Program-made: the position numbers and the translations under genes
Part shown: one piece after another, positions 5,216 through 6,088 of the stretch
Layout: every line of letters begins with the position of its first letter
Numbering within the stretch: position 1 is the first letter of the stretch
The notes under the pieces: generated by a model
The model's input: the letters and a program-made list of their open reading frames with translations, nothing else
The model's database searches: none
What the model was told of the DNA's origin: nothing
NCBI GenBank assembly: GCA_905236115.1
Contig: CAJOOL010000102.1
Coordinates: 1 to 6,088 of the forward strand
Source: an uncultured Endomicrobiia bacterium
GTDB lineage: Bacteria; Elusimicrobiota; Endomicrobiia; Endomicrobiales; Endomicrobiaceae
DNA length: 6,088 bases
Direction of reading: 5' to 3'

Positions 5216-6088
5216 TATACTCTCACCTCTATGGATTTTTTATGATTTATTAACCCCTCGGCATTTGCAAAATCCGCAATTTGTTTTTTTATTTCGGGAT
5301 TTATTTTCTTCAGTTCAATATAGCTGCTTCTTTTTAAGAAAGTCATAACGGAAAGTCCGCTTGAATATTTTGCCGAAGCATTTGTCGGCAGAACATGAGA
5401 CGGCCCAGCCCAGTAATCGCCGGCTGCCGTTGCCGTATTATAGCCCGCAAATACCGCACCGGCATTATAAATTCTGTTTACATATTTTTTTGCGTCTTTT
5501 AGCAAAAGCTCCAAATGTTCAGGAGCAATATCGTTAACTTTTTCAATTGCTTTATCCGTATCAACATTATAAATTTTTATCTGTTGCAGCTTTTCTTTAT
5601 GTATATTTTTCTTTATATAATTTATCGTATCTTTGCTGTTGCACAGAAGATATGCTTTTGCCATGGTATCATGTTCAACCTGTGCAAGCAAATCATATAA
5701 AACATATTCTTTATTTGCACCGCCGTCTGCAACAATTGCCACTTCGCTGGGACCTGCCAAAGAATCTATTCCGACCTTACCGAAAACAAGTCTTTTGGCC
5801 TCGTTGACATAGGCGTTTCCGGGACCTGTTATCATATTTACGGGTTTTATTGTCTCGGTTCCATAAGCAAGTGCCGCTATTGCGACTGCTCCGCCTATGG
5901 TATAAATTTCATTTATCCCGCATAAATTTGCGGCAAAAAGAACTTCATTTGTCATTTTCTTTGGAGGCGTCATCATAACTATTCTTTTTACGCCTGCGGT
6001 TTTTGCGGCAACGGCATTCATTATTACCGAAGACGGATAGGAAAATCTTCCTCCCGGAACATAAATACCAACGGCATTTACCGGATGA
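5215..6088 (-). CDS. hisD: Histidinol dehydrogenase (5' end outside the window)
   Basis: HisD oxidises histidinol twice with NAD to give histidine, the last step of the pathway. The C-terminal 290 residues are visible; the frame continues to the window edge (HPVNAVGIYVPGGRFSYPSS...), so the ATG at 6021 is internal. In fragment numbering, GPGN is at 89-92, AGPSE at 111-115, AQVEHD (135-140) gives zinc ligands Q136 and H139, APEHLELL (188-195) gives catalytic E190 and H191, GDYWAGPSHVLPT (223-235) gives zinc ligand D224, and the final NHKKSIEVR carries H282. All key residues are intact. The stretch between H139 and E190 is about 13 residues shorter than the E. coli spacing I recall, consistent with a trimmed surface linker. 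It is the first visible gene of the his operon, and its stop overlaps the next start. Confidence 0.96.
   Translation of the reverse strand, partial: HPVNAVGIYVPGGRFSYPSSVIMNAVAAKTAGVKRIVMMTPPKKMTNEVLFAANLCGINEIYTIGGAVAIAALAYGTETIKPVNMITGPGNAYVNEAKRLVFGKVGIDSLAGPSEVAIVADGGANKEYVLYDLLAQVEHDTMAKAYLLCNSKDTINYIKKNIHKEKLQQIKIYNVDTDKAIEKVNDIAPEHLELLLKDAKKYVNRIYNAGAVFAGYNTATAAGDYWAGPSHVLPTNASAKYSSGLSVMTFLKRSSYIELKKINPEIKKQIADFANAEGLINHKKSIEVRV
5223..5230 (-). promoter_or_regulatory. Ribosome-binding site of the 69-codon gene, inside the hisD end
   Basis: AGAGGTGA on the minus strand lies within the last codons of hisD, 7 nt before the overlapping start at 5215. Such placement usually couples translation of the small gene to hisD. 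Confidence 0.75.

Overview
The window is AT-rich and comes from a Gram-negative-type bacterium. It encodes D-arabinose-5-phosphate isomerase (a Kdo/LPS precursor enzyme), a type IV pilin-like protein and a block of histidine genes. The pilin style (short basic leader, GFTLVE, then an AEGYALLGT...AQKSYYSEYG-type helix) and the general look recall Elusimicrobiota (Endomicrobium or Elusimicrobium relatives). That placement is inference from memory, not a demonstrated match.

Layout. All genes except the pilin lie on the minus strand. From the right edge, in transcription order: hisD (5' part cut off by the window), a 69-codon unrecognised gene coupled to it by a TAATG overlap, hisB, hisA, a small palindromic interspersed-repeat-like element, hisI, and a divergent trpF at the end. 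A strong hairpin (2408-2455) separates this operon from a plus-strand pilin gene (1873-2358). The pilin has an unusually long, structured leader (about 1610-1872). Left of it, on the minus strand, is an XRE-type regulator (1178-1543), then kdsD (88-1065) with its own promoter, then the start of another gene whose frame is uncertain.

How the parts work together. HisI, HisA, HisB and HisD perform the phosphoribosyl-AMP cyclohydrolase, ProFAR isomerase, IGP dehydratase and histidinol dehydrogenase steps of histidine synthesis. HisH and HisF, which act between HisA and HisB, are not in the window. TrpF is the sister fold of HisA and is the only tryptophan gene here. KdsD makes arabinose-5-phosphate for Kdo. 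The regulator and pilin form a divergent pair. Their overlapping promoters sit inside an 18-bp imperfect inverted repeat with a third related half-site, which suggests that the regulator controls itself and the pilin transcript.

The most interesting region is 1580-1872: this operator plus a leader of about 260 nt. The leader can be drawn with a closing stem, a hairpin stacked on it, a possible pseudoknot, a perfect 13-bp hairpin and a further compound hairpin before the pilin ribosome-binding site. I could not match it to a riboswitch class I know, so it is a candidate cis-regulatory RNA and not an established one.
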